Source of the DNA: Terrilactibacillus tamarindi
GTDB lineage: Bacteria; Bacillota; Bacilli; Bacillales; Sporolactobacillaceae
DNA length: 64,000 nt
Assembly: GCF_009718825.1 (NCBI RefSeq)
Contig: NZ_WNHB01000016.1
Span: 31,855-95,854 of the forward strand
Direction: 5' to 3'
This document shows positions 27,883 to 36,257 of the stretch, piece after piece. The position numbers and the translations under genes are program-made. The stretch's first letter is position 1, and every line of letters begins with the position of its first letter. The notes under the pieces are model-generated. The model had not been told where the DNA came from. It ran no database searches and worked only from the letters and a program-made list of their open reading frames with translations.

Positions 27883-27910
27883 CAAATTAATAAGAAGGGA
27901 GGGGATCTCG

Positions 27911-28063
27911 GTGTTCAAAATTCAACTATTTGCGATAACCCTCACGATAACAGTAAATAAACAAAAGACGGATCTAACGAAGAAGTATCATCATGACCAG
28001 CGTGTCAAACAGTTAAAAGAAGAAATGCTTCAAAAACGTTTAAAACAAATGCCACATATTTAA
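27911..28063 (+). CDS. yrzI: YrzI family small protein, copy 1
   Basis: 50 residues: a hydrophobic N-terminus with the family's LTITV motif (MFKIQLFAITLTITVNKQK) and a charged helical C-terminus (VKQLKEEMLQKRLKQ). Matches the Bac_small_yrzI family, described as probable sporulation proteins. GTG start 7 bases past GGAGGGG. Forms a module with the preceding micro-ORF; the module is repeated 290 bases downstream. Confidence 0.75.
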   Translation: MFKIQLFAITLTITVNKQKTDLTKKYHHDQRVKQLKEEMLQKRLKQMPHI

Positions 28064-28109
28064 TTTAACTCGTGTCCGATCGAGCAAATATAAAGGAGGA
28101 AATAATGAA

Positions 28110-28178
28110 ATGATGAAAATAAAAGAACTAACCAAAGGGATGAAAGCATGGTTTGTAGAGGATACAAGTTTTTTATAA
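28110..28178 (+). CDS. 22-residue micro-ORF before yrzI copy 2
   Basis: ATG ATG start 9 bases past AAAGGAGGA, 22 codons, TAA. Peptide MMKIKELTKGMKAWFVEDTSFL. An overlapping ATG at 28105 encodes only two codons. Same position, size and SFL ending as the 20-codon frame before copy 1. Confidence 0.5.
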   Translation: MMKIKELTKGMKAWFVEDTSFL

Positions 28179-28209
28179 CTAAATTCAAGTAAAGAAGGGA
28201 GGGATCGGT

Positions 28210-28362
28210 ATGTTTAAACTTCACTTATTTATCGTTACCCTTACCGTTTCTATTAAGCACCGTAACGCTGCAGAGCGATATGAAGATGATAAAAGAATGA
28301 AAGAATTGAAAGAAGAAGTTATTCAGAAACAATTGAAAAATGGTTTCCACAATTTTTACTAA
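28210..28362 (+). CDS. yrzI: YrzI family small protein, copy 2
   Basis: 50 residues, MFKLHLFIVTLTVSIKHR at the N-terminus and RMKELKEEVIQKQLK near the end; clear paralogue of copy 1. The upstream DNA (GAAGGGAGGGATCGGT) is also like that of copy 1 (GAAGGGAGGGGATCTCGGT), so the whole micro-ORF + yrzI block was duplicated. Followed by two terminators. Confidence 0.75.
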   Translation: MFKLHLFIVTLTVSIKHRNAAERYEDDKRMKELKEEVIQKQLKNGFHNFY

Positions 28363-28386
28363 TCGTGCATAACGTAGCCGAATAAA

Positions 28387-28425
28387 GAAAGTCTTTTTGT
28401 ACAGAAGTTGTACAGTAAGACTTTA
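28387..28425 (+). terminator. Hairpin after yrzI copy 2
   Basis: AAGTCTT / AAGACTT with inner TGTACA / TGTACA. T run is weak (TTTATAAT). Confidence 0.6.
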
Positions 28426-28438
28426 TAATAGATTAAAT

Positions 28439-28485
28439 AAAGAGACTAATTATGACCTTCATTGGCCAATAATCAGTCTCTTAAG
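28439..28485. terminator. Terminator between yrzI modules and the flavoprotein gene
   Basis: AAGAGACT ... AGTCTCTT with inner ATTAT / ATAAT; symmetrical, so possibly bidirectional. Confidence 0.65.
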
Positions 28486-28493
28486 TAATTTAT

Positions 28494-28528
28494 CCGGGCA
28501 GTAAGCACCCCACTGATGGAAGGATCAC
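28494..28528 (+). mobile_element. 35-bp mini-element (shortest copy)
   Basis: TTTAT (28489-28493), CCGGGCAGTAAGCA, CCCCACTGATGG, AAGGATCAC, TTTAT. The left hairpin is shortened. It lies just past the stop of the convergent flavoprotein gene. Confidence 0.55.
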
Positions 28529-28548
28529 TTTATTAACATATTTCATGA

Positions 28549-29109
28549 TCAAAGTTTGTCATGATCAACAAAACGTTCTCCTTTTATTTCACTGAGTAAA
28601 TTGACGGCCACTCGAGCTCCATCACCACTCGTAATAATAGTATGAACACTAACACCGGCGGCTACTCCACACGCCCATATTCCTGGTATATTGGTGTGTC
28701 CATCCTGATCGACTTCAATAATCGTTTTTACATAAGGTTCTTTTCCTGGCATAGTCTTTAATCCGCTGTTTTCAGCAAGTTTTGAATTCGAGCCGGTAGC
28801 CAGAATTACCTGTTTGCCTTCAAATGTTTCTCCGTCTTCCGTTTGAAGAAGGAAAGCACCTTTATTGTTTTCAATTGAGATGACCTGTGCTTTTTGAATC
28901 TTAGTTCCAAAAGATTGGGCTTGTTCTTTTCCTATTGAGACCAATTCTTTGCCACTTAGCTCTTTTGCACCATAGTGATTTTTTAATAGGGCTCGTTGTG
29001 TCAATCCTTTTTCATTATCTAACAAAAGTGTTTTTTGTCCTGCCTTACTTGTAAATAAAGCAGCACTTTGTCCAGCAGGCCCTCCACCTACAATAATAAT
29101 GTCATACAT
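28549..29109 (-). CDS. Short FAD-dependent oxidoreductase (thioredoxin-reductase-like fold)
   Basis: 186 residues. FAD-binding Rossmann motif IIVGGGPAGQSAALF (5-19), a second dinucleotide-fold strand ending VILATGSNSK, and the C-terminal FAD motif IPGIWACGVAAG. It resembles thioredoxin reductase with the NADPH domain removed; the redox CxxC is absent. Such single-domain proteins are common in Bacillales as 'FAD-dependent oxidoreductase' of unknown substrate. Start supported by AGGAGGGG upstream. Confidence 0.75.
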   Translation of the reverse strand: MYDIIIVGGGPAGQSAALFTSKAGQKTLLLDNEKGLTQRALLKNHYGAKELSGKELVSIGKEQAQSFGTKIQKAQVISIENNKGAFLLQTEDGETFEGKQVILATGSNSKLAENSGLKTMPGKEPYVKTIIEVDQDGHTNIPGIWACGVAAGVSVHTIITSGDGARVAVNLLSEIKGERFVDHDKL

Positions 29110-29309
29110 AAGTTTACCCCTCCTGAAATCATCTGTTTTTTAGGTCTAAATCTATCATAACGAAGATGATCGTATTCATCTCTCAATATGCTCATGAAAA
29201 GAAATGTTTCCTGTGTGTAATTTGTGAAATCCATATCTTCTATTAATAAAAAGATGTTCCAAATATAATGATGATGCATGACAAGTCAAATTTAAGAAAC
29301 AGCATTAAA

Positions 29310-29347
29310 ATAGGGATTGCTTGAAATGTAGACTCAAGTCAATCCCA
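29310..29347 (-). terminator. Terminator after sigK
   Basis: GGGATTGCTTGA pairs with TCAAGTCAATCCC (one bulged base), just past the sigK stop. The gap 29110-29309 shows no further feature. Confidence 0.6.
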
Positions 29348-29355
29348 GGATTTAT

Positions 29356-30069
29356 TTATGTTTTCGATCTTTTATGTGGTTGACGATAGAATTCATTAAA
29401 TAGCTTCATCAAGGCTCTTTTCTCGATACGTGAAACATAACTTCTTGAGATGTTTAATTTTTTAGCAATTTCGCGTTGGGTAAGTTCATCTTGGTGGTCA
29501 AGACCAAATCTAGCAATCACAACTTCCTTTTCTCTTTCATCTAGTATATGAAGATATTCATATACTTTTTTCTTTTCCATATTCAGGGTGATTTCATCTA
29601 CAATATCTTTGCTTTGGGATTTTAGGATATCAATGAGTGATATCTCATTACCTTCTTTATCCTGTCCAATTGGATCATTTAAAGAAACATCTTTTCTTGT
29701 TTTCTTTAAACCTCGAAGATGCATGAGTATCTCATTTTCAATACAACGAGCAGCATAAGTGGCCAGTTTTGTGCCTTTACCAGAAGAGTAACTTTCAATC
29801 GCTTTAATTAAGCCAATAGTGCCAATGGAGATGAGGTCTTCGCTGTCTTCCTTTGTATTCTCGAATTTCTTAACTATATGAGCGACGAGACGAAGATTAT
29901 GTTCAATGAGCTTATTTCTTGCCTCAGGATCCCCTTGTGCCATTTTTTCAAGGCACTCTCGCTCCTCCTGTCCTGAAAGAGGCTGAGGAAAGGCATTGTT
30001 CTTCACATAAGATACAAACAACCAAAATTCTTTAAATAAGTACACTATACCTCCAAATAAGGATAGCAT
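29356..30069 (-). CDS. sigK: RNA polymerase sigma-K factor, uninterrupted
   Basis: Late mother-cell sigma factor of sporulation. The 237-residue protein starts [18 protein letters not shown], the hydrophobic pro-sequence that SpoIVFB removes, followed by region 2 ([27 protein letters not shown]) and region 4 ([38 protein letters not shown]). The ATG at 30069 has GGGGGGAG just upstream; a start ten codons earlier would precede the pro-sequence. In B. subtilis the gene is split by the skin prophage; here it is continuous. Confidence 0.95.
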   Translation of the reverse strand: MLSLFGGIVYLFKEFWLFVSYVKNNAFPQPLSGQEERECLEKMAQGDPEARNKLIEHNLRLVAHIVKKFENTKEDSEDLISIGTIGLIKAIESYSSGKGTKLATYAARCIENEILMHLRGLKKTRKDVSLNDPIGQDKEGNEISLIDILKSQSKDIVDEITLNMEKKKVYEYLHILDEREKEVVIARFGLDHQDELTQREIAKKLNISRSYVSRIEKRALMKLFNEFYRQPHKRSKT

Positions 30070-30347
30070 GTTCTCCCCCCTTTTTCTGGGCTTAGGCACT
30101 TCTCTTTAATCATATGTACCAGAGGGGCTGTACGGTGTCTGTCCCAGTGAATTTTTATCAACGATGTCCTGTCAAATAGGGGGGAGAAATAGAAGTGACA
30201 CATCTGGTTAGGCAAGCTAGGTTATATCAAGAACTATTAACTATTTAATGGAATTTTTATCTCATTTTATACGTTAGCCCAGTCATTTAGGAAACTGACT
30301 CATATATTAATCATGTAAGTTAGAAATAAACTTAAGGAGCTGATATC

Positions 30348-30443
30348 ATGGGTTACGGAGCAGGCGGATATGGATCAGGCTTCGCGTTAATCGTTGTCTT
30401 GTTTATCCTCTTAATTATTGTTGGTGCAGCGTACGTTTACTAA
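30348..30443 (+). CDS. YjcZ family sporulation peptide
   Basis: 31 residues: glycine/tyrosine-rich start (MGYGAGGYGSGFALIV) and one membrane helix ending GAAYVY. This is the pattern of the YjcZ/YtzA-like small spore proteins. AAGGAG lies 9 bases upstream and a terminator follows, so it is a complete unit. The gap 30070-30347 upstream holds the sigK promoter region and nothing else I can name. Confidence 0.85.
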   Translation: MGYGAGGYGSGFALIVVLFILLIIVGAAYVY

Positions 30444-30464
30444 GATTTAATTTTAATAGGTTAA

Positions 30465-30496
30465 GAAGGGCCCTTCATTTAGAAGGGCCTTTTTCT
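30465..30496 (+). terminator. Terminator after the YjcZ-type gene
   Basis: GGCCCTTC / GAAGGGCC stem, then TTTTTC. Confidence 0.85.
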
Positions 30497-30667
30497 ATCA
30501 ACTGGATAGGGTAGTCAGTGTGATGGTGAGATGACTAGATAGAGTTTGAAACAAGAACAACCTATACGTGTTTTTCTTGTTTTTAAACTTAACAGCTAAG
30601 CAGTATAAAAATAGAGGGAACTTGTTCAAAAAGAGAAGGATGACTTTATTTTTATACTGTTTAATAT

Positions 30668-30808
30668 TCAGTTCATGAATTTAATTTTCTGTTCAATTGA
30701 GCGTCTTTGGATTTCTAGTTCAATAAGCTTTATAAATTCTGCACTAAGTTCAAGTTCAATAGCTTTCCAATAAGATTCAATAAGGAGATCATCTGATAAT
30801 TTTTCCAT
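30668..30808 (-). CDS. sda: Sporulation histidine kinase inhibitor Sda
   Basis: 46-residue helical hairpin ([19 protein letters not shown] ... [13 protein letters not shown]) that matches B. subtilis Sda along its length. Sda blocks KinA autophosphorylation and so delays sporulation when replication or DNA is compromised. The conserved LSDELLIESY and ELIENEIKRRS-type faces are retained. AAAGGAGG lies about 22 bases before the ATG, unusually far; no in-frame alternative start fits better. Upstream are LexA- and DnaA-type sites. Confidence 0.9.
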   Translation of the reverse strand: MEKLSDDLLIESYWKAIELELSAEFIKLIELEIQRRSIEQKIKFMN

Positions 30809-30881
30809 ACATATGCTGTTTCCAGCCGCACCTCCTTTTATTTTTCACTCTAAGAAAAATTAAGGCTAAAATGGTTTTGAT

Positions 30882-30895
30882 ATTGCCTAGGCAAT
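30882..30895. promoter_or_regulatory. Perfect 14-bp palindrome in the sda leader
   Basis: ATTGCCTAGGCAAT, extended by TGAT/ATCA arms. It lies between the presumed sda promoter and the gene: operator or RNA stem, regulator unknown. Confidence 0.5.
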
Positions 30896-30929
30896 GATCA
30901 AACTTGCTTTTGTTATTTATTACTCTTTG

Positions 30930-30958
30930 ACTTTATCACGAATTAGAATATAGAACAA
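30930..30958 (-). promoter_or_regulatory. Possible sda promoter
   Basis: On the minus strand TTGTTC, 17-base spacer, TAAAGT. The -35 overlaps the LexA-type site. Confidence 0.4.
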
Positions 30959-30964
30959 CCGTTC
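30953..30964. promoter_or_regulatory. LexA-type SOS box upstream of sda
   Basis: GAACAACCGTTC fits the Bacillus LexA (DinR) core GAAC-N4-GTTC exactly. Placed over the presumed -35 of sda, LexA would repress it until DNA damage. Confidence 0.6.
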
Positions 30965-30965
30965 T

Positions 30966-31065
30966 GATATCCACAGGGGAAGTGGATATCATGTGATTAT
31001 TTTGTTGATAAGTTGATAAAAAGAATGAAAAATGACTAAAGGATATGTGTATAAAGTTATCCACA
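30966..31065. promoter_or_regulatory. DnaA-box region upstream of sda
   Basis: TTATCCACA at 31057-31065 is a perfect DnaA box. A 9-bp inverted repeat GATATCCAC / GTGGATATC (30966-30990) contains two near-consensus TATCCAC halves facing each other. B. subtilis sda is known to be controlled by DnaA through boxes at its promoter. Confidence 0.65.
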
Positions 31066-31218
31066 GAAAAAGTGGTGTCTAATATTGTCGAACGATTTTT
31101 GTTCTAAAAGTTAGAAAGTTTTATAAGGGGAAGGGAATAATAAGCTAACAAATTTTTATTAAGCAAGAGAGAGTTAAGGGGGATAGCGACATCTTTTGCT
31201 ATTTTTATCAAATAATCA

Positions 31219-31247
31219 TTGAAATATTACTCGAAATTCGTCATAAT
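31219..31247 (+). promoter_or_regulatory. Sigma-A promoter of the amino-acid ABC operon
   Basis: TTGAAA (31219-31224), 17 bases, CATAAT (31242-31247). Confidence 0.65.
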
Positions 31248-31298
31248 ATTATTTTATGAAACCATATTAATAGTAAAACCAAAGGAGAATCTAACAAC

Positions 31299-32066
31299 AT
31301 GAAAAAAACAATGGTTTTTGCACTAATCATGATGCTTCTTGTATTAAGTGCTTGTGGTCAATCAAATACAGATGCAACAAAAAAGAAAACATTAACAATG
31401 GGGACGAGTGCAGATTATCCACCATTTGAATTTGTTAATTCAAAGGAAGGTAAAAACGGCGTTCAAGGCTTTGATGTTGATGTTGCCAAGTATATAACGA
31501 AGCAACTGGGTTACAAATTAGAAATTAAAAATATGGATTTCGATGGTCTTGTTGCCTCTTTAAATACGAATCGTACAGATTTCGTCATTTCAGGAATGAC
31601 ACCGAATGAAAAACGAAAAAAAGTCGTGGACTTTTCAGTACCTTATTACAGTACAAAACAAGTTGTGCTCACGACGAAAAAAAGTAATATAAAAACAATT
31701 GAGGATTTAAAGGGAAAAACAATTGGTGTTCAACTAGGTTCAGTCCAACAAAAAATAGCTGATGAAATTAATAAAAAAACAAAGATTGAGCAAAAACAAT
31801 TGAATAAATTAAATGAGCTTGTTGAGTTATTAAAATCAAATCGTGTCAACGCCGTTCTATCTGAAAATACGGTAGCTAGAGGTTATGTAGCTAATAATCC
31901 CAACTTAGTAGAATTCGATGTTCCTTTTGAAGCTCCAACGGATGTGGCTATTGCCTTTCCAAAAGACAGTAAACTAAGGGCACAATTTGATAAAGAAATT
32001 AAAAAAATGAAAGAAAATGGAAAAATGGCTGAGCTTGAGAAAAAATGGTTTGAGAACAATAAATAA
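31299..32066 (+). CDS. Amino-acid ABC transporter, substrate-binding lipoprotein
   Basis: 255 residues with a lipoprotein signal (lipobox LSAC, Cys19) and an SBP family-3 fold: TMGTSADYPPFEF at the start of lobe 1, GFDVDVAKYI, and ISGMTPNEKRKKVVDFSVPYY. This fits polar/basic amino-acid binders (ArtP, GlnH, cystine TcyA); the exact ligand cannot be read. First gene of a three-gene operon with permease and ATPase. AAAGGAG upstream. Confidence 0.9.
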   Translation: MKKTMVFALIMMLLVLSACGQSNTDATKKKTLTMGTSADYPPFEFVNSKEGKNGVQGFDVDVAKYITKQLGYKLEIKNMDFDGLVASLNTNRTDFVISGMTPNEKRKKVVDFSVPYYSTKQVVLTTKKSNIKTIEDLKGKTIGVQLGSVQQKIADEINKKTKIEQKQLNKLNELVELLKSNRVNAVLSENTVARGYVANNPNLVEFDVPFEAPTDVAIAFPKDSKLRAQFDKEIKKMKENGKMAELEKKWFENNK

Positions 32067-32097
32067 TGAATGGTTTTTAATAGAAAGGATGTAGGTT

Positions 32098-32763
32098 TTG
32101 GGCATATTTAGTGGGTTTTCATTAATTGCCTCCTCAATCCCATACATTATTAATGGTGTATGGACAACCTTAGAGATTGCGCTTGTCTCAGCAATTATAG
32201 GGTTTGTCCTTGGGGTTATTTTGTCTTTGTTCAAAATTGGAAATATAAAAATTTTAGCTTGGCTGTCTGATTTTTACACGTCTATTTTCAGAGGAACGCC
32301 CTTAATTTTACAATTAACGCTTGTTTATTTCGCGACACCTCAGCTTATAGGCTATGATATTTCAGCTTTCTTAGCTGCTATAATAACCTTTGGTTTTAAC
32401 TCTGGAGCTTATATGTCTGAAATCATTCGGTCTGGTATAAATGCAGTAGACAAAGGTCAATTTGAAGCAGCTGGGGCACTAGGAGTTCCATATTGGTCAA
32501 TGATGAAGGATATCATCTTACCTCAAGCCATTAAGAAAATTCTTCCCGCTATGATGAATGAATTTATTACACTCACAAAGGAATCGGCGATCGTTTCAAC
32601 CATTGGGGTACTCGATCTCATGCGTCGTGCTCAAGTTGTAGCTGCAGAAAATAGTCTCTATTTCCCGCCGCTCATCGTTTCATTCGCCGTGTACTACGTG
32701 CTTGTTATGATTCTAACCATACTGGGACGTCTGTTTGAGAGGAGGATGAGCCGAAGTGATTAA
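32098..32763 (+). CDS. Amino-acid ABC transporter permease
   Basis: 221-residue HisM/GlnP-type inner-membrane subunit with about five helices. The EAA loop that docks the ATPase is [34 protein letters not shown] start after AAAGGAT. The 3' end overlaps the ATPase gene by 8 bases. Confidence 0.92.
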   Translation: MGIFSGFSLIASSIPYIINGVWTTLEIALVSAIIGFVLGVILSLFKIGNIKILAWLSDFYTSIFRGTPLILQLTLVYFATPQLIGYDISAFLAAIITFGFNSGAYMSEIIRSGINAVDKGQFEAAGALGVPYWSMMKDIILPQAIKKILPAMMNEFITLTKESAIVSTIGVLDLMRRAQVVAAENSLYFPPLIVSFAVYYVLVMILTILGRLFERRMSRSD

Positions 32764-33481
32764 AGTTGATCATTTATATAAATCTTTTGGTAACAATGAA
32801 GTGTTATCAGATATTTCATTAGAAATAAAAAAAGGCGATGTTGTGGCTATTATTGGTCCTTCTGGTTCCGGGAAATCAACGCTTTTAAGGTGTATTAATT
32901 TATTAGAACTCCCATCCAAAGGAAAGATTTATATTGATAATGATGATATCACAACATTCAATCAACGGAATGTCATAAAAATCAGGGAAAAAGTGGGTAT
33001 GGTATTTCAACACTTTCATTTATTCCCTCATAAAACGGTCATGGATAATTTGACGTATGCACCTATAAAGGTAAAACAGACTACAAAAAGTGAAGCTCAA
33101 GAAAAAGCGATTAAGCTACTTAACCGAGTCGGTTTATCTGATAAAGTCGATAGTTATCCAAGCCGTCTATCAGGTGGACAAAAGCAACGCGTGGCGATTG
33201 CGAGAGCTTTAGCCATGGATCCGGAGTATTTACTTTTTGACGAGCCTACCTCTGCGCTTGATCCAGAAATGGTTAAAGAAGTGCTTGATGTTATGATGTC
33301 ATTAGCTAAACAAGGAATGACGATGGCTGTGGTCACTCACGAAATGGGATTTGCAAATAAGGTTGCAGATAAAGTGATCTTCATGGATCATGGTCAAATT
33401 CTCGAAGTTGCTTCACCAAATGAATTTTTTAATCATCCAGAAACAGATCGGGCAAAAGAATTTTTGGAGAAGGTATTGTAG
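32756..33481 (+). CDS. Amino-acid ABC transporter ATP-binding protein
   Basis: 241-residue GlnQ/ArtM-type ATPase: Walker [10 protein letters not shown] (34-42), Q-loop in [11 protein letters not shown], signature LSGGQKQR, Walker [12 protein letters not shown], and H-loop in [12 protein letters not shown] start at 32756 overlaps the permease. A terminator abuts the stop. Confidence 0.95.
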   Translation: MIKVDHLYKSFGNNEVLSDISLEIKKGDVVAIIGPSGSGKSTLLRCINLLELPSKGKIYIDNDDITTFNQRNVIKIREKVGMVFQHFHLFPHKTVMDNLTYAPIKVKQTTKSEAQEKAIKLLNRVGLSDKVDSYPSRLSGGQKQRVAIARALAMDPEYLLFDEPTSALDPEMVKEVLDVMMSLAKQGMTMAVVTHEMGFANKVADKVIFMDHGQILEVASPNEFFNHPETDRAKEFLEKVL

Positions 33482-33509
33482 AGGTTGATTTTCGATCAAC
33501 CTCTTTTTA
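33481..33509 (+). terminator. Terminator after the ABC operon
   Basis: GAGGTTGAT / ATCAACCTC, then TTTTT. Confidence 0.88.
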
Positions 33510-33745
33510 CATAACAGATACGAACCTACAACACATGCTGTATTTCCAAATAGTCAAGTGAGAACTTGTTAAAAGTTTCACGTCATTCTAAAGGGTGTAT
33601 AGATAACTATAATTTGTCATAAACCTATTTCGGCAAAAATTGAGTGATCGGTTATACTACAAAAGAAGGTTATGTACTTTAAATTATTTGACTTGGTAAA
33701 ATTATGGTTATATGAGAAAATAGATGAAGATATGAGGTGTCTTTA

Positions 33746-34264
33746 TTGTTAAAACAATTTCTACCGAATGAACATGTAAACAGTGTTTTTGATATTCACC
33801 CTAATGAATTGAAGAAACGTGGAATAAAAGGTATTATTACGGATTTAGATAATACCTTGGTGTCTTGGGATACACCTGGTGCAACGCCTGAACTCATTAA
33901 ATGGTTTAAAGATATGGAAGAATGTGGAATTAAAATTACCATCGTATCCAATAATAGTGAACTTCGTGTAAAAGCATTTGCCGATCCTATTACCACACCT
34001 TATATATTCCGTGCGCGAAAACCAATGACTCATTCATTTACACGAGCTATTCATGCCATGAATCTAAGAAATGATGAGGTTGTTGTTGTAGGAGACCAAT
34101 TACTCACGGATATTCTTGGTGGAAATCGACTCGGGATTTATACCATCCTTGTTGTACCTGTTGCAAAGTCAGATGGAATTGCCACGCGATTTAACCGTCT
34201 TATTGAACGATTTATACTAACGAAGATGCGGCGTAGAGGTTGGATTACTTGGGAGGAAAAATAA
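33746..34264 (+). CDS. yqeG: YqeG family HAD phosphatase
   Basis: HAD IIIA-type phosphatase, 172 residues. Catalytic DLDNTL (motif I), IVSNNSE (motif II) and GDQLLTDILGGNR (motif III) are intact. TTG at 33746 gives an N-terminus matching B. subtilis YqeG (LLKQFLPNE) and lies 8 bases past GAGG; GTG at 33737 overlaps that site. Stop and the yqeH start share a base (TAATG). First gene of the yqeG-yqeM operon. Confidence 0.92.
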   Translation: MLKQFLPNEHVNSVFDIHPNELKKRGIKGIITDLDNTLVSWDTPGATPELIKWFKDMEECGIKITIVSNNSELRVKAFADPITTPYIFRARKPMTHSFTRAIHAMNLRNDEVVVVGDQLLTDILGGNRLGIYTILVVPVAKSDGIATRFNRLIERFILTKMRRRGWITWEEK

Positions 34265-35367
34265 TGTCAGATGCTATTTTTTGTGCAGGTTGTGGAATAC
34301 CCATTCAAACATTGGATAAAAAGCAATTAGGCTATGCTCCGCCATCGGCTCTCGAGCGTGAAACGGTCATTTGTCAACGCTGTTTTCGATTAAAACATTA
34401 TCATGAGATCCAAGATGTTTCGCTCACAGATGATGATTTTTTAAAGATGTTATCCAAGATTGGACAAACAAAAGCTCTTGTAGTTAATATTATTGATATT
34501 TTTGACTTCAGCGGAAGTTGGGTTCCTGGACTTCAACGTCTAGTTGGTAAGAACCCAATTCTTTTGGTGGGCAATAAAGTCGACTTATTACCGAAATCAA
34601 CAAATAAAAATAAATTAAAAAATTGGATGCAGCATGAGGTAAAAGAGTTAGGTTTAAAGCCTTTAGATGTTTTATTGATGAGTGCCGAAAAAAAGATCGG
34701 AATTCAAGAAGTCGCTGAAGCGATTGACTATTATCGAAAGGGACAAGATGTCTACATTGTTGGTTGTACAAATGTTGGAAAATCAACGTTTATCAATCAA
34801 CTTATTCATCAAGTAACGGGCGAGGAAGAAGTTATAACAACATCTAATTTTCCAGGAACAACCTTAAACTTTATTGATATTCCATTGGAGGACGGTCATT
34901 CACTTTATGACACACCAGGTGTTGTTAATCACCATCAAGTCGCTCACTATATTCAGGATCGGGAATATAAGATTGTCATGCCTAAAAAAGAAATAAAACC
35001 AAAAGTATTCCAACTAAATGAAGCACAAACATTATTTCTTGGTGGTTTGGCTCGTTTGGATTATGTTCGTGGTGGGAGAAGATCCCTGGTTGTCTACGTT
35101 TCAAATGACCTCTATATTCACCGAACAAAACAAGAGAATGCAGATGAATTATATGAAAACCAATATGGGGAACTTCTAAAACCCCCGAGTGATCCGTCAT
35201 ATAAATTACCAGAAATGAAACGACACGACTTTGTGATCAAAGATGATGAAATGGATATTGTTTTTTCCGGTCTAGGATGGATAACGGTTAAAGGCACAGA
35301 TGCCCATGTAACTGCATACGCCCCAGATGGCATCGGTGTTATGATTAGAAAGACGATTATCCAATAA
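34264..35367 (+). CDS. yqeH: Ribosome biogenesis GTPase YqeH
   Basis: Circularly permuted GTPase needed for 30S assembly. 367 residues: N-terminal zinc finger (FCAGCGIPIQ and ICQRCFRLKHY), then G4 (VGNKVDLL) before G1 (GCTNVGKS) and G3 (DTPGV), the permuted order, and a C-terminal RNA-binding region. ATG at 34264 is read right after yqeG with GGGAGGA upstream. Confidence 0.96.
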   Translation: MSDAIFCAGCGIPIQTLDKKQLGYAPPSALERETVICQRCFRLKHYHEIQDVSLTDDDFLKMLSKIGQTKALVVNIIDIFDFSGSWVPGLQRLVGKNPILLVGNKVDLLPKSTNKNKLKNWMQHEVKELGLKPLDVLLMSAEKKIGIQEVAEAIDYYRKGQDVYIVGCTNVGKSTFINQLIHQVTGEEEVITTSNFPGTTLNFIDIPLEDGHSLYDTPGVVNHHQVAHYIQDREYKIVMPKKEIKPKVFQLNEAQTLFLGGLARLDYVRGGRRSLVVYVSNDLYIHRTKQENADELYENQYGELLKPPSDPSYKLPEMKRHDFVIKDDEMDIVFSGLGWITVKGTDAHVTAYAPDGIGVMIRKTIIQ

Positions 35368-35408
35368 TCATGAATTAAAGAAGCATTTTTGGAGAAGGAG
35401 AATGAGAA

Positions 35409-36257
35409 ATGAAGCGTTTGTATGGCATAATAGGGGATCCAATCGAACACACTCTTTCACCTGATATGCATCAATTTTGGTACCATCAGGATCACGTCGC
35501 TCACCATTATCACGTGTTTCATGTGACGAAAGATCAACTTGAAACGGCCGTTCAAGGTATTAAAGCACTGGGCATCAGTGGCTGTAATGTCACCATACCG
35601 CACAAGGTGGCGATTATTCCATTTCTTGACGACCTCGATGATGAAGCAAGAATGCTGGGGGCTGTTAACACAGTTGTTAATAAAAATGGAAAATTGATCG
35701 GTTATAATACAGATGGTCTTGGCTTTTTAAGAAGTTTGGAACATCATCAAAAATACCACCTACCTGACCATCCCCAGGTTTTGGTTATTGGTGCCGGTGG
35801 CGCTGGACAAGCGATCGCTTTAACAATGGCAAAGTATGGAGCAAGATGTGTAGACATTACGAATCGGACCATAGAAAAAGCTGTTAAGTTAAGTCGCTCA
35901 TGTCAAGTCTTTTGTGAATCAAATGGCATCAGTCTTACTGAAGCAGAAAATGGATTAGAAAAATATGACGTGATTGTCAATGCAACTTCAATTGGTTTAT
36001 CAGAACACGATTCATTAATTCCAATACCAATTGAAAACAGTAAATCAAGTGCCATTTTTGTTGATATTATCTATAATTTTGAAACAAAGTGGCTTCGTCT
36101 AGCCAAACAACAAGGAAAGAGAACGTTAGATGGATTACCCATGTTAATTTTTCAAGGAGCGATTAGCTACAAACATTGGTTAGGTCATTTGCCGAAACTA
36201 AATGACATGGACGCATTTTTAAGGAATAAATTGGAGGAAAGACATGCTAACGAGTAA
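35409..36257 (+). CDS. aroE: Shikimate dehydrogenase
   Basis: NADPH-dependent reduction of 3-dehydroshikimate in aromatic biosynthesis. 282 residues; shikimate site DPIEHTLSPDMHQFW, catalytic lysine in NVTIPHK, NTDGLGF, and the NADP Rossmann loop VIGAGGAGQAI. AGAAGGAGAATGAGAA precedes the start. Overlaps yhbY by 14 bases. Confidence 0.96.
   Translation: MKRLYGIIGDPIEHTLSPDMHQFWYHQDHVAHHYHVFHVTKDQLETAVQGIKALGISGCNVTIPHKVAIIPFLDDLDDEARMLGAVNTVVNKNGKLIGYNTDGLGFLRSLEHHQKYHLPDHPQVLVIGAGGAGQAIALTMAKYGARCVDITNRTIEKAVKLSRSCQVFCESNGISLTEAENGLEKYDVIVNATSIGLSEHDSLIPIPIENSKSSAIFVDIIYNFETKWLRLAKQQGKRTLDGLPMLIFQGAISYKHWLGHLPKLNDMDAFLRNKLEERHANE

Noticed and set aside
18013..28533. CRISPR array
   Set aside because: The repeats are kilobases apart in separate intergenic gaps and in both orientations, with no spacers of uniform length.
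30957..31065. Chromosomal replication origin
   Set aside because: DnaA boxes are few, no dnaA/dnaN or AT-rich unwinding element nearby; sda regulation explains them.
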